DNA from: Rhea pennata | Lineage: Eukaryota > Chordata > Aves > Rheiformes > Rheidae | Assembly (NCBI RefSeq): GCF_028389875.1 | Contig: NC_084665.1 | Span: 121,662,602 to 121,726,601, forward strand | Direction of reading: 5' to 3' | DNA: 64,000 nt | Shown here: piece by piece, positions 55,201-64,000 of the stretch | Position numbering within the stretch: position 1 is the first letter of the stretch | Layout: each line of letters begins with the position of its first letter | Notes under the pieces: generated by a model | What the model was told of the DNA's origin: nothing | Database searches by the model: none | Seen by the model: only the letters and a program-made list of their open reading frames with translations | Made by a program: the position numbers and the translations under genes

Positions 55201-57444
55201 TTCTGAATCAATTTAAAGTGGTTATAGGTTTAACACAATTTAGGCTGCTGTTAGGATAAACTGGGTATGGCTTTATGTCTGGTCTGAAGGAAAGCTTAGG
55301 AATTGCAGGCTAATGATTGTAACTTTTTTCCTTAAATAGTACTACTTTGTTACTGTTATCTCTAGAGGCCTGAGGTATGAAGTAAAACACTGTTGTGATG
55401 TACTGTTGAAGGGTCAGTTGCTATTTTGATTATAAATCCATAAGTGGAGGCCTTGCTACCCTCATTATTCCCAGTTTGCTTTTGTCTTTATGGTAAATAA
55501 TAGTACGAAGAGCTGTTAAGTGCTCTTGGAGAAAATAAAGTCTGACATAAGTTGCCTTGCTGCTGTGATGCTCTTTTTAGAGAAAGCTTACAACGAATGT
55601 TCCATGATAACTTATATTCTTGCCACATGGCCATCATGTTTTTGGGATGTGTGTAGCATGTGTCTACAGACTAATAAGAAATAGGAGGAAAATCCTTATA
55701 GAATATAGAACCCTAAGCATTATGATTGCAAGTATGGCAGTAATACTTGCAATCATAATAGAATACTCCCCCTTTCCAAGGGAGGAGCAAAAAACAGTCA
55801 ATTATTTGTAAGCCAAACTATAGCCTGTGGTGTATATATACTGCAGTGCCTGGGCAAAGGGCAAAATGATTATTTTTACTATTTTGCAGGTGGAATTTGT
55901 ATATTCTGCAGTAATTCATATTTTGGATAGATGTAATACTGAAAGAAAGCATGGAAGCAAAAGTGCAGGTAGCATTGCAATACTGCAGTATGAGGAACTG
56001 AGGAGATCACCAGAGTGAAACTACTAGCAGAACCCTTCTGTAGGGACAGTGCATATGCAGCTATGTCCCAAATCCAGTGCTGTCCCTTCTTGAGCACTTG
56101 CCAGGTTACTGTGACCTTGGTGCATGGGATATGGAACCTAGAAAGGGACTTGATCATCCTAAAGTGGATATCTTAAGGCTAATCACCTGAATTTCTCTTT
56201 GAACTTGATGAGCTGTGACATCTGCAGGTAGACACATCTGTGCATAAGTGCCTAAGAAAAAATTAGATCCTGCTCCAGTTATTTCAGTCAGTACGTTCCT
56301 AAGACCAAGTACTGTTTCTTGATTGAGGTCTGTATGCACAGGAATTAGACACTGACTGTATCTGTCCTACTGAGTGTGGCCAAGGCGTATGAACTCAGTC
56401 ATCTGTGCTGCTAAATTGTTAGAACAGCCTTCAGCCAGGCCACCTAGCATTCTCCCGAGCAATACTCAAACTCAGTTCAGGAGTTAGGCCAGCTCATGGA
56501 CTATTCCTTGTAGGCAGTAAACCCTGGGAGCTAACTGACTCGCGGTGGGGAGGAAGGATGAATTTAAAAATTTGCCTCTGGCCAGACTCTGGCAGTTGGC
56601 CTCAGGGCCAGAAAATGGGCATTGACACTTTTTTGTTTACTGTTATGGATGTTATGGATGTATTCAGTCATCTTCAATCAGATTGGTCAATCCTGACTCT
56701 TCCTTGTTACTACAAAATCAATCTTGCTCATTGTCCCAAGGTTCTTCGGAGATTCAGGCTGGCTATTAAGGGGTAATGAATTCACTGCTGCTCCTGCTTC
56801 AGTAGGAGGAGACTATATTTAGACTTAATATTTGGAAAAGTTTTGCAAACCTTTTTTCAATTTCTATTATATTGCTACTACATAAACTACACACTAGAGA
56901 CTTGCTTATTCTAGCTCATGGTTAAAGAGACCTCAGATAAGAGCTCTGCCAGCTGTTAAAATGTGGGGGCTTGTATAACTACCGTGTGAGCCCCAGTTAA
57001 ACATCTGGGTGCCTGGAGCAAAATGCATTCATCTTTTCCCCTTGGGATCACCCCAAGAACATGTGAACCTCTCGAGTGGTTCAGCACTTCAGGATATCCC
57101 TTCTCTATTCCTCCACGTCTATCTCCTCAGAGGTTTATTGGAAGCCTGGGCCGTCAGCTGCTGTGTGAATAAGTGTCTCATTCTGTTCTTGAGGCAGCTC
57201 TGTCTGTTGTGTGTATGTTCTACTTAATGACAAATTGTCTTTTTCTCTTCTCAGAATAAGCCATGTCAGAGACTTCATAGCAAAATGTCAAGGATCAGAG
57301 GGAAGGGTTCCCTTTACACTGACTACTTCTCTGCCCTTTCAAGAGCTGCGGGATGAGACACTCACACTAGAGGAAGCAAAGCTGCAAAATGCTGTTGTTG
57401 TTCAGAGACTTCGGAAAACGACTGAGCCTTTCAGACACTCGTAG
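43190..57444 (+). CDS. UBXN2A: UBXN2A, UBX domain protein 2A, complete coding sequence (6 coding exons, 260 aa)
   Basis: The protein is an adaptor of the AAA ATPase p97/VCP: the UBX domain binds p97 and the SEP domain precedes it (family knowledge). Joined exons: 43190-43230, 44945-45080, 46822-46931, 48512-48652, 54280-54444, 57255-57444 (stop TAG at 57,442-57,444). All junctions are GT-AG and the phases close exactly to 783 nt. The protein begins [14 protein letters not shown]. An acidic N-terminal part (residues 1-59) is followed by the SEP domain (about 60-125; [20 protein letters not shown], then [14 protein letters not shown]) and the UBX domain (about 170-250; [17 protein letters not shown], then [20 protein letters not shown]). 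Human UBXN2A is 259 aa, nearly the same length. UBXN2B and NSFL1C (p47) are the related alternatives; length and synteny favour 2A. Confidence 0.96.
43231..46821 (+). other. UBXN2A: UBXN2A introns between coding exons 1-2 and 2-3
   Basis: Two introns of 1.7 kb each (43,231-44,944 and 45,081-46,821), AT-rich, without transposons or genes that I recognise. Confidence 0.75.
44945..45080 (+). CDS. UBXN2A: UBXN2A coding exon 2 (residues 14-59)
   Basis: The acceptor TTTTGCAG is followed by the completion of Trp-14 and [13 protein letters not shown]. The conserved [16 protein letters not shown] segment follows, and the exon ends ...ATVENQ before GTAGGA in phase 0. Confidence 0.95.
46822..46931 (+). 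CDS. UBXN2A: UBXN2A coding exon 3 (residues 60-96), SEP domain start
   Basis: Starts with [20 protein letters not shown], the core of the SEP domain, then [17 protein letters not shown]. The acceptor is TATTTTACAG. The donor is GTACAT, a weak splice site, but the phase (two bases) joins the next exon exactly. Confidence 0.94.
47043..47092 (+). repeat. 50-nt hairpin in UBXN2A intron (20-bp stem)
   Basis: Bases 47,043-47,062 pair with 47,073-47,092: 13 perfect pairs at the base, then a G-U, one mismatch (47,058/47,077) and four more pairs including a G-U, closing a 10-nt loop. The core arms are tagcactgcagga and its complement. It lies in the sense direction of UBXN2A. It resembles a short miRNA-type hairpin but is smaller than usual precursors. 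Confidence 0.75.
48512..48652 (+). CDS. UBXN2A: UBXN2A coding exon 4 (residues 96-143), SEP domain end
   Basis: Encodes [20 protein letters not shown], then [20 protein letters not shown] and HGYRLG, the C-terminal part of the SEP domain with its F-x-PFSGxGxRLG-type end. The acceptor is TTCCTTAAG and the donor GTGAGT. Confidence 0.95.
48720..49235 (-). mobile_element. CR1 LINE fragment in UBXN2A intron
   Basis: The reverse complement of CR1 3' sequence is visible: ggaagggacctcaggggatc near its 3' end, tctctctgggcaacctgctc, and a further part with ctttatatccagtctgaag and aaagcagtcttac. It is about 0.5 kb, 5'-truncated, diverged, and lacks clear octamer repeats at the 3' edge. It is antisense to UBXN2A. 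The 5' boundary is approximate. Confidence 0.8.
49764..50930 (-). mobile_element. CR1 LINE, 5'-truncated copy of about 1.2 kb with 3' reverse-transcriptase part
   Basis: A long minus-strand CR1 copy. Its 3' end at about 49,764 has octamer-like repeats (agagtcacacagaatcacag). Its 5' end stops at about 50,930 within the reverse-transcriptase domain, as usual for target-primed insertions. The copy is antisense to UBXN2A and lies between coding exons 4 and 5. It is better preserved than the copy at 48,720-49,235. Confidence 0.93.
50159..50921 (-). pseudogene. CR1 ORF2 remnant (C-terminal part of reverse transcriptase), broken
   Basis: The minus frame 50,921-50,340 is open for about 190 codons. 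It contains [23 protein letters not shown], the INDLDEG motif and the catalytic-type ADDTKLGG motif of CR1 reverse transcriptases. The homology continues in another frame at 50,377-50,159 (ending near [20 protein letters not shown]), so at least one frameshift separates the two parts. Everything upstream (endonuclease and first RT motifs) is missing. It is not functional. Confidence 0.88.
54280..54444 (+). CDS. UBXN2A: UBXN2A coding exon 5 (residues 143-198), linker and UBX domain start
   Basis: After a TCTTCTCAG acceptor it encodes a variable linker ([19 protein letters not shown]), then [20 protein letters not shown] and [13 protein letters not shown], the first strands of the UBX beta-grasp fold. 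The donor is GTAAGA. Confidence 0.95.
55719..55759. repeat. perfect 17-bp inverted repeat with 7-nt loop
   Basis: The left arm 55,719-55,735 (attatgattgcaagtat) is the exact reverse complement of 55,743-55,759, around the loop ggcagta. It lies in the last UBXN2A intron, about 1.5 kb before exon 6. A perfect match of this length is unlikely by chance; its origin is unknown. Confidence 0.85.
57255..57444 (+). CDS. UBXN2A: UBXN2A coding exon 6 (residues 198-260), UBX domain end and stop
   Basis: After TTCTCAG it encodes [40 protein letters not shown] and [19 protein letters not shown], ending at TAG, followed at once by a second in-frame TAG. The LPF segment falls where UBX domains carry their p97-binding FPR-type loop, here degenerate. 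Confidence 0.95.
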
Positions 57445-60244
57445 TAGAAAAGCACCTGAGAGTGACTGTAAAACTGCTGCTACATCTAAAGGATATCTCA
57501 AGAATGTGCAAAACAACGCAGTCAAAAGCTTGAGGACAAATTAGATTTTAACTGGCCAAAAGCTATACAGACAGAACTAGACAAAACCAAAAATGTAACC
57601 AGCAATATCTGGATGCACTATGATCCTCACATAGCTGCACTCTTAGCAAAAAGTGTGCTATGCTTTAATCTGCTATAATAGAAGTATTTTCTACTCATTT
57701 CTGTGGTCAGAGACTGGCTATAATGTAGCAGAGGTAACTGAATAACAGGGTCCTCCTCTGAATTTCCATAGGTAGAAAGCTTTGCTAGCCTATTCTTTAA
57801 GGGGTGTCTAGGTGAAACGGTACTACTGTAAGACTTTACTACTAATAATAGCACCTTGTAAGGAAAACTATTTATTTTTGCACTTTGGACTGAAATGAAA
57901 CTTAAACTGGCTGTTTTTACTTATTTTTCAGTGTAAGCTGCTTCAGTTTGCATTCTTACAGTATTGTTTAGGCAACAGATGCTGCAGGGAAGCTCACTTT
58001 TGAACTCTTAAGTAAATTGAAAATGTTCTTCAATATCCGTATCTTTAAGATTTAACTTGTGCAATGTGAATGTTCCATCAAGTTTTCACATGGTAGGTGC
58101 ATGTGTGAGAAGACAGAAATGAGATAGTCTGGTGCATGCTGCATATAAAGTGCCTCAAAGTAAGGCACTGTTATTGCTAATGGTTGAAGTGGTTTCTGCC
58201 TCTCTCACATTCTGCCACAGGTGTCTTACAGGGTGATGTTAAACTACCTAATTCACTAGAAAGAATAGAGATCTACTGTTAACCTTTTCTCACATAAACT
58301 TCAGTTTTTCTGGGGTTTAAAGGAGTAGTGGCTTAGAGGAATACACTTGTTTCTGTATTATATATCCATTTCTATCTTGAACCAACCAGCTGTGGGGGGC
58401 ATGTGCTTGTGTTTCGGAGATGTTTAAAATCCTTTTTAGAAAGTCAAGGTTTCTCCCTCCATATCACCCCTTCTCTTCATCCAAGTCTTATTTCACCATT
58501 CATGGTTTTTGGGGTGTAGGATTTGGAGCCAACCACTCTATATTTTGCTGGAGGAGAAATCAACATAAGGACTAAATATCCTAAGTATTGTACTTGCTAT
58601 ACAGTTGGCAAGAAAAGCTAAGTAGCACATGGGTTTGTGAATGGAACTGGAGTTTCTGGATAGGACTATCTGGGGGCTTCAATGAACGGTAACTATGCTA
58701 CCTACACAAACGGATAATTGTCAGAGTTGTCATACTTCTCTGTATGTCTAACTGAAGGATGTTTTGGGGGCTTCTTGGTTTAGTTTTAAATAGAAGGTGA
58801 CTTACTGGAGTGTCTTGAATTCTTTCTAAAAGTCCTGTTGTTTCAAATGAGACATGCACTTATTTCATTCATAGGGTTGTAAAACTGTATTTTGCTTCAG
58901 CATCTCTCCTAGTCCATATTAGGGCAATTAATGAGAGTCAACTGCACAAATATCTATTCAGTGTATTCAAAAAGCAAATCTCTGAAAAGTTTGCAGTTCT
59001 TAACAGGTATATTTTATAGCAGTGAAAACAGTTGCTGTGTCATTCAGCTCTATGTAGCAAATAACATGACTAAATTTTGCTTGCTCTTACACTGACTCCT
59101 CTGTTATGTGAAAAGCCTACTAGATTTCTAGTAGTAGAACCATGGGGGCAGTCAAATACACTAGTAAAACTGAGGAGACAAATCATGTAGAGATGCAGCT
59201 CCTCTTAGCTTGCAGAGCTTCCTGAACAGTGAATCTAATTTGTTTTAATGTAAAACTAAGTATGGGAGACTTAAGTATGGGAGAACCTCACTTCTTGATC
59301 ATATAAGTTTAACACTTTTATCCAGAAGGTGCATGAAACCTCAAAGTAGCAGTATACTACTCCCACATGTGCCAACATAGGAATTCAGTGGAAAAAAATG
59401 TCAAATTCATTGAAATTGGGGGTGGCAGGGGACGGAATCTGGTTTTAAGGTAGATAAAGCAATTTTGGTTGTTATCACAGGTCATGTTTTTGGAAAGGAG
59501 TAGTTAAGCGTTTAATATTCCAACCTTCATTCATGTCTACCACCAGTATTTAAAAGACTGGACAGCTTGATTCTATTTAGCTACATATTGTGCTTTACTA
59601 TACTTGACTGTTTACAGCTGCAACTTGTGTAGACTTGTGTGTGTTGCAGGTCTGAAAGTGTCATGTAAGTGGAATGATCTTAACTGTAATACAAAATGAG
59701 ATCAAAAAGTCAAACTGCCTAATCCCATGTTAGATTAGAAAGTGCAATTTAAAAAAAAGTAACAAGCTGATTAGATAACTTACTTTCTAATTTGGAGAAA
59801 AACGTAGATGAGCCCTGTACTCTTTCCAAACGGCTAGCTGTTTTTTTGGTCGACTAGTAAAGGCTGATTACCTGGCTATAGTGTCCAAACAGTCTATCCT
59901 GTTGCTCAGTGCTGTAGACAGCTATTGTGCATTGGTCAAACACCATTAAAACCAGCTTAATTAATGCTGAAGTCTGTGAAGCACACATGTTATCAGTTAA
60001 TCATTGTTTCTTCACAAGCCATAGCTGTTTTTGCATTTAAGTAAATTCTTAACATAATTTACAGCAAAAATAAAATAGCCTATTAAAGAAAAAGGAAGAA
60101 AATGTTTTCCCTAATGCAGAAACGTATGCAAATGTAAGAAACTGATTTTAAACATGTTGTATATGTTGCGTGGAAAAAAGGGAGAACCTTAATCTTGATT
60201 TTGAATGTTTCCTGTTTTGAAATTAAACGTGCTCAATTTGTTTA
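57445..60244 (+). other. UBXN2A: UBXN2A 3'UTR (approximate) with candidate polyadenylation signals
   Basis: After the stop codon the sequence is AT-rich and without genes. Candidate signals are ATTAAA at 59,945-59,950, AATAAA at 60,069-60,074 and ATTAAA at 60,222-60,227, the last followed by T-rich sequence. No AATAAA was noticed nearer to the stop, so a 3'UTR of about 2.5-2.8 kb is inferred. The true end is not determined. Confidence 0.5.
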
Positions 60245-60460
60245 GCTTAGCATTTTAGAAGAAATTATGTTTTTAGACTGACTCACCTTCACCTCTGCTT
60301 CTAAATCCACTTATCATGGCCTTTAGGACCCCTTATAGCCTAAAAGTTTCAGTAGGTTTTTAAATAAGACCTGTTAAAGCCACAGTTTCAGCTTTGCATT
60401 GGAGGTCTGTTAAATAATAATAAATAAACAACCAGAAGCAAGCAAAAAAAAAAGCAGCCG

Positions 60461-60637
60461 TGATGTCATGCTAGAATTAGAATTTTTTCAGGCCGTGTCA
60501 GATCTGGTGAACTTGTTAAAATGCTTCTTGTCAAGTAAGGCCAGGCCGCGGAGGGTTTGGGTATGAGTATTGTAACGGCTTATTGGCAGTGGCCGCCAAT
60601 AACACTGGCATCGCCGGGCTGATAAACGCCTATAAAT
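60461..60637 (+). promoter_or_regulatory. candidate TATA/CCAAT promoter of the downstream gene
   Basis: In order on the plus strand: a CRE-like tgatgtca (60,461-60,468), an inverted CCAAT box attgg (60,582-60,586), a direct CCAAT (60,596-60,600), a GATA-type tgataa (60,620-60,625) and a TATA-like tataaat (60,631-60,637). A CpG island and a short first coding exon follow. The arrangement fits a regulated promoter firing near 60,660. Confidence 0.55.
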
Positions 60638-60649
60638 CAATAATACCAA

Positions 60650-61680
60650 TAAAACCGCAGAGCTTCTCTGCTCGAGAGGCCGCGGCGCCCCGCCGCCCCC
60701 TCAGGGCGAGGCGGGAAGGGCGGCGGCGGCGGCGGCGCCCGGCGCTGTGGCAGGCGGCGCGGCCGTTGCCTGCGGCGTCGACGCTCTGCCTCAAGCACCA
60801 GAAAACCCGTTTTTTACCTCAGGAGCGAGGGCGGCGGGGCTGCTCCCCGCAGGGGGGGCCGGCATGGCGGGCGGGGAGGGGGGAGTCATCCCTGCCGCCG
60901 CCGCGGTGCCCGCTCCCGAGCCTGGCGGCAGCGATAGCGCCGTCGCCCCTCAGGGGCGCTGCGGGCGGGGCCGCGGCGGGACGGGACGGGACAGGGTGGG
61001 GGGCGGAGGCCGCCGGTCCCCTTCCCGCCCCGCCCCGGGACCCGCAGGTGCCGCGGGCGGGCGGGCCGCTCTGCCATGGCGGGGGCCGAGAAGGACGCCC
61101 CGCCGCGCCCGGCCGAGCAGGTAAGGGCTTCGCAGCCTCGGCGCTGCTCCCCCTCGGGGGGCGCCTTGGGGCCGCCGCGGCCCTCCGTGAGGGGAGGGCG
61201 GGAGGCAGCTGGGGGCGGGGGGCGCTCTCCTCAGCCAGCCGCCGCCTCACCGCTCCGAGGCGGCTCCCCCTGCGGAGGGCGCGGGGCTGCGGGTCTCGCC
61301 GGCGCGCGCGCTCTGAGGGGGGTTTGAGGGGAATCTGCCGCCTGCGGCCCTGGGAGAAGCGCCGCGGAGGTGCCCGCCCCGCCCTGCCCTTCCCGGGGGG
61401 CTGCCGAGCCCTGTCGCAGGCGTGCGCCGCTCTCCTTGGACCCGCGGAGGTCCCGCAGACGCGTGGCCCGAGCGAGCCGGGAGCCGGCCCGCGGCGGCCG
61501 CGCTCCTTGAGCGGCTGCTGCGGCGCCGCTGTCGGGAGAGCAGCAACATCAGCAGCGGTAAAACCACGTCGGGGCAAAAGCTGGCGCAAAAAGCTGCTCC
61601 TCGGGAGCTTCGCTGCTGTCGTTTCTGCGATAAACCTCGGCTAGCCTTTATCGAGGAGCCCCGGGTCCGGCTCTGTCTTC
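60650..61680. promoter_or_regulatory. CpG island at the start of the third gene
   Basis: The region is dense in CpG, with gcggcggcggcggcg runs and GC boxes, and begins just after the TATA-like motif. Long overlapping open frames on both strands (for example 60,583-61,644) reflect composition rather than coding. CpG density falls away after about 61,680. Confidence 0.8.
61076..61120 (+). CDS. MFSD2B: candidate first coding exon of the downstream gene, possibly MFSD2B (partial)
   Basis: An ATG in good context (CTGCCATGG) opens 15 codons, MAGAEKDAPPRPAEQ, ending CAG before a strong GTAAGG donor. In other amniotes the gene after UBXN2A on the same strand is MFSD2B, a sphingosine-1-phosphate exporter of red cells and platelets with 12 membrane segments. 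The assignment rests on position only, as the exon is too short and variable to recognise. A second ATG at 60,864 is also in good context and reaches the same donor in a different phase. No exon encoding the first membrane segment was found up to 64,000. Confidence 0.4.
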
Positions 61681-64000
61681 TTACTACCCTTAAATTAGTT
61701 GCTGGTTCAGTTCTGGACTTGGCTGATAACGAGCAGCTCAGGACAAGGCGCGCGCAGCTGCTCCCCGTGTCCGCGACAGCAGGGGAAGAGCTTCATGCAT
61801 TTGCAAAAACTTGCTTTCAGTATGTTTGCTTTCATGTTTTAAGAGTTGCTTTCCAATGTTTCATTAAAAAAAATGGTATGAACACTTTATTTGCTTTCCC
61901 TTCTTCTGGGGAAGGGAAAACTTCTAAACAGTGAGACATGCTTTTACTTTACAAGAGAATTAAAAGTAATTTAAAGGAACTATAACATGTTAGATGCATG
62001 AATTTGCTATAACAATGTTTAAACTTACTCTTTTATTACATATCTCACACATTAAGCGTAATTAGTTTACGCTGGAACAAAATGAACTTTGGTGTTAATC
62101 TGTGCAGCATGTGTAAGTAAAAAAAATTTACAAGTTTATCTGAAAACAGAAAAAAAATATACCTAGCTTCATCTGACTCTCCCTTCTCTCCTCTCCCACC
62201 CCCATCGTCTCACATTTCTTCTAAAACTTGTAAAAATAATCTAAGGTTTTCATAACGGTATTCAGCTACAACACAGAGGTCTCGAAACAAAATTTTCATT
62301 GTAGAGACTTTGAATTTTGCTCCTCATTCAACTATTGCCTACACTTTCAGATCTCGCATGAATTCTTAGAGTGCTTTTAGCTTAACTGAGGAGCTTGCAC
62401 AGGTGAGAGCGTGATTTCTGCTGCCCAAGGCGGCAATGCAGCAGGGAAATCCAGAGTCACAGAAAAAGCCTTTGTCAGTTGCTTGTGCTCTGTAGCTAAT
62501 CACACCGCTCTGCACAAGGGCAGTTTTATCCTTCTCCAGCTTCCGTCGTGCATAGCAATATGGTATATTGGTCTCAGCCAAGTCTGGGGGACTTAACTGT
62601 TATAGATCCTGCGAGGGACAGGTGCCTCGTATCTTATCTGGTTCAACCGTAAGCAAAGCCTTACAGATACAGACACCCACTCTCAGAAGTAAAGCCTTTT
62701 TCCCAGTGCCTCGCAGGAAGATGAGGTAGAAAATGCTGACAGTAGCAATTAGGGAATAACTTCAACATGGAGATGTAAAAGAGGCTACAGGCTGCTGCTT
62801 TTGGAAAGCAGACACCTGAAAGGATGTAGAGCAGAGTCTGAATAATTGTATTTCTCAGGAGGTATTATTGGGATACCAAATTAAATTGATAACAGGCAAC
62901 AGCTTCGAAACAGAGTGGAGTTCCCCTACACAGCCCTTGTCTTTCAGGTGTGGAACTCAGGTCACTGCTGTAATATTTGATGGTTAAAACTTCAAATGAA
63001 TTCAAAAAAGTATTAGGCAAAGTAAATGTAGAGTAAGTATTAAACACAGCGATCAGGATGTAATCTCCATTTGTGGAAGTTCATGAGCTGTTGATGGTCT
63101 GTGGATCTGAGGTAAGCTGGACAGGACTCCTCTATGCTGTGTCCTGTTCTTCTTCAGCACCCTTTGACAGAGACAGGCTACTGCTTAGGTAGAAGCATGG
63201 TCTATCTAACCAAGTGTAGTGGGTGATGGGTTTTCTTTTTCTTCACTTATGGCACTTTTCTTGGTGGAGAGGCGCATCCTTATTTTATGGGAGGGACACT
63301 AGGCATTTGAACTGAACTTCTCTCTAAGTTATATCATCAGACCTATAAAAACACTCTCTAAGGATATAAAAAGAAAAAAAAAAGGCATTTTGCCTCATTG
63401 GTAGCTTGGCCTTAATTAGGATCTAAAATTCCTCAGACTAAAGGTTAATTGCTGGATTCATGGTTTCTAAGCTGTCCTCTTCTGAGCAGGTGTGCTACAA
63501 GGCACAGTGCAATGCTGTGGAAGAAAGGCAGAAGTACAACGGCCTGTTCTAATCCTTCATCCGACATTGATTTTTCAATTGCTTTGCATTTATTTCCTTC
63601 TCCCGTATCTGGGTGTAATAGCTTCACAACTCATTTCTGGGAAGGATAGGTGAAGATTGTTCACACAGGAGTTTAAACGTGCCAACCTCCCTATAAGTAA
63701 TAGCTATTTTAGTGTATATAAACAGAATCTGATAGCTCATTTTATTCAGGTAATAATGTCCGTAAACAGCATTAGTCGCAGGTGAAAATTTCCATTAGCT
63801 ACTGCTGTCGCCAAGATATTACCTCCCTCTCTTTCAAGGTGATCTGAGAGTGTGGTCCCATAGCAGAGCAGCTTCCCAGGGAGGTGTGGAATCTCAATGA
63901 GACTTTTTCAAAAAACCTAAGTGTATTAGGATTGTAAATTTGCTAACCATGAAACTGTATTTAAAGACAGGCAAACTACCTACAGCCTGTAAGTTTAGAT
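61681..64000 (+). other. probable intron 1 of the third gene
   Basis: The sequence to the end of the window is AT-rich with short frames only. I see no transposon, RNA gene or exon with recognisable protein similarity. If the first exon above is real, this is its intron. Confidence 0.5.

Larger units (their letters stand above)
46932..57254 (+). other. UBXN2A: UBXN2A introns between coding exons 3-4, 4-5 and 5-6
   Basis: Introns 46,932-48,511, 48,653-54,279 and 54,445-57,254. The 5.6-kb middle intron carries the two CR1 copies. The other parts hold simple T, C and A runs (for example T at 53,047-53,063 and C at 53,632-53,644) and two hairpins listed separately. No other gene is seen. Confidence 0.75.

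Noticed and set aside
60583-61644. A 353-codon plus-strand open frame and a 256-codon minus-strand frame
   Set aside because: Composition-driven frames in a CpG island; no recognisable domain, and the plus frame reads through a strong splice donor at 61,121.

Overview
This is vertebrate nuclear DNA, most likely from a bird. Its genes are split by GT-AG introns, there are three CpG-island promoters, and the only recognisable transposons are 5'-truncated CR1 LINEs. The introns are compact: 15 exons of ATAD2B fit in 32 kb. The gene order ATAD2B (-), UBXN2A (+), then a third gene (+) matches the conserved ATAD2B-UBXN2A-MFSD2B neighbourhood of amniotes. The species cannot be named from the sequence alone.

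Layout. 1-32,467 (minus strand): the 5' half of ATAD2B. It holds the start codon and 15 coding exons (1,759 nt, 586 codons plus one base) up to the middle of the first AAA+ ATPase module; the rest, including the bromodomain, lies off the left edge. Intron 1 is about 15 kb and holds CpG-rich patches and a striking 76-nt near-perfect hairpin. 31,430-33,150: the ATAD2B CpG-island promoter, with C-runs, GC-rich repeats and a purine tract. 33,150-39,550: AT-rich intergenic DNA with no supported gene. 39,550-40,800: the UBXN2A CpG-island promoter, with an NRF1-type palindrome and a non-coding first exon. 43,190-57,444: six coding exons of UBXN2A, complete (260 aa; SEP then UBX domain), followed by a long 3'UTR. 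Three CR1 copies lie in the window; the largest (about 1.2 kb, with reverse-transcriptase remains) is in UBXN2A. 60,540-61,700: a third promoter/CpG island with paired CCAAT boxes, a GATA-like site, a TATA-like box and a short first coding exon, tentatively MFSD2B.

How the genes relate. ATAD2B is a chromatin-associated AAA+/bromodomain protein and UBXN2A is a p97/VCP adaptor. Both have ubiquitous-type CpG promoters and are transcribed divergently from promoters about 7.7 kb apart; no shared pathway is implied. The third promoter looks more regulated.

I found no new multi-gene system. The least explained signals are three compact, nearly perfect inverted repeats inside introns (29,110-29,185; 47,043-47,092; 55,719-55,759).
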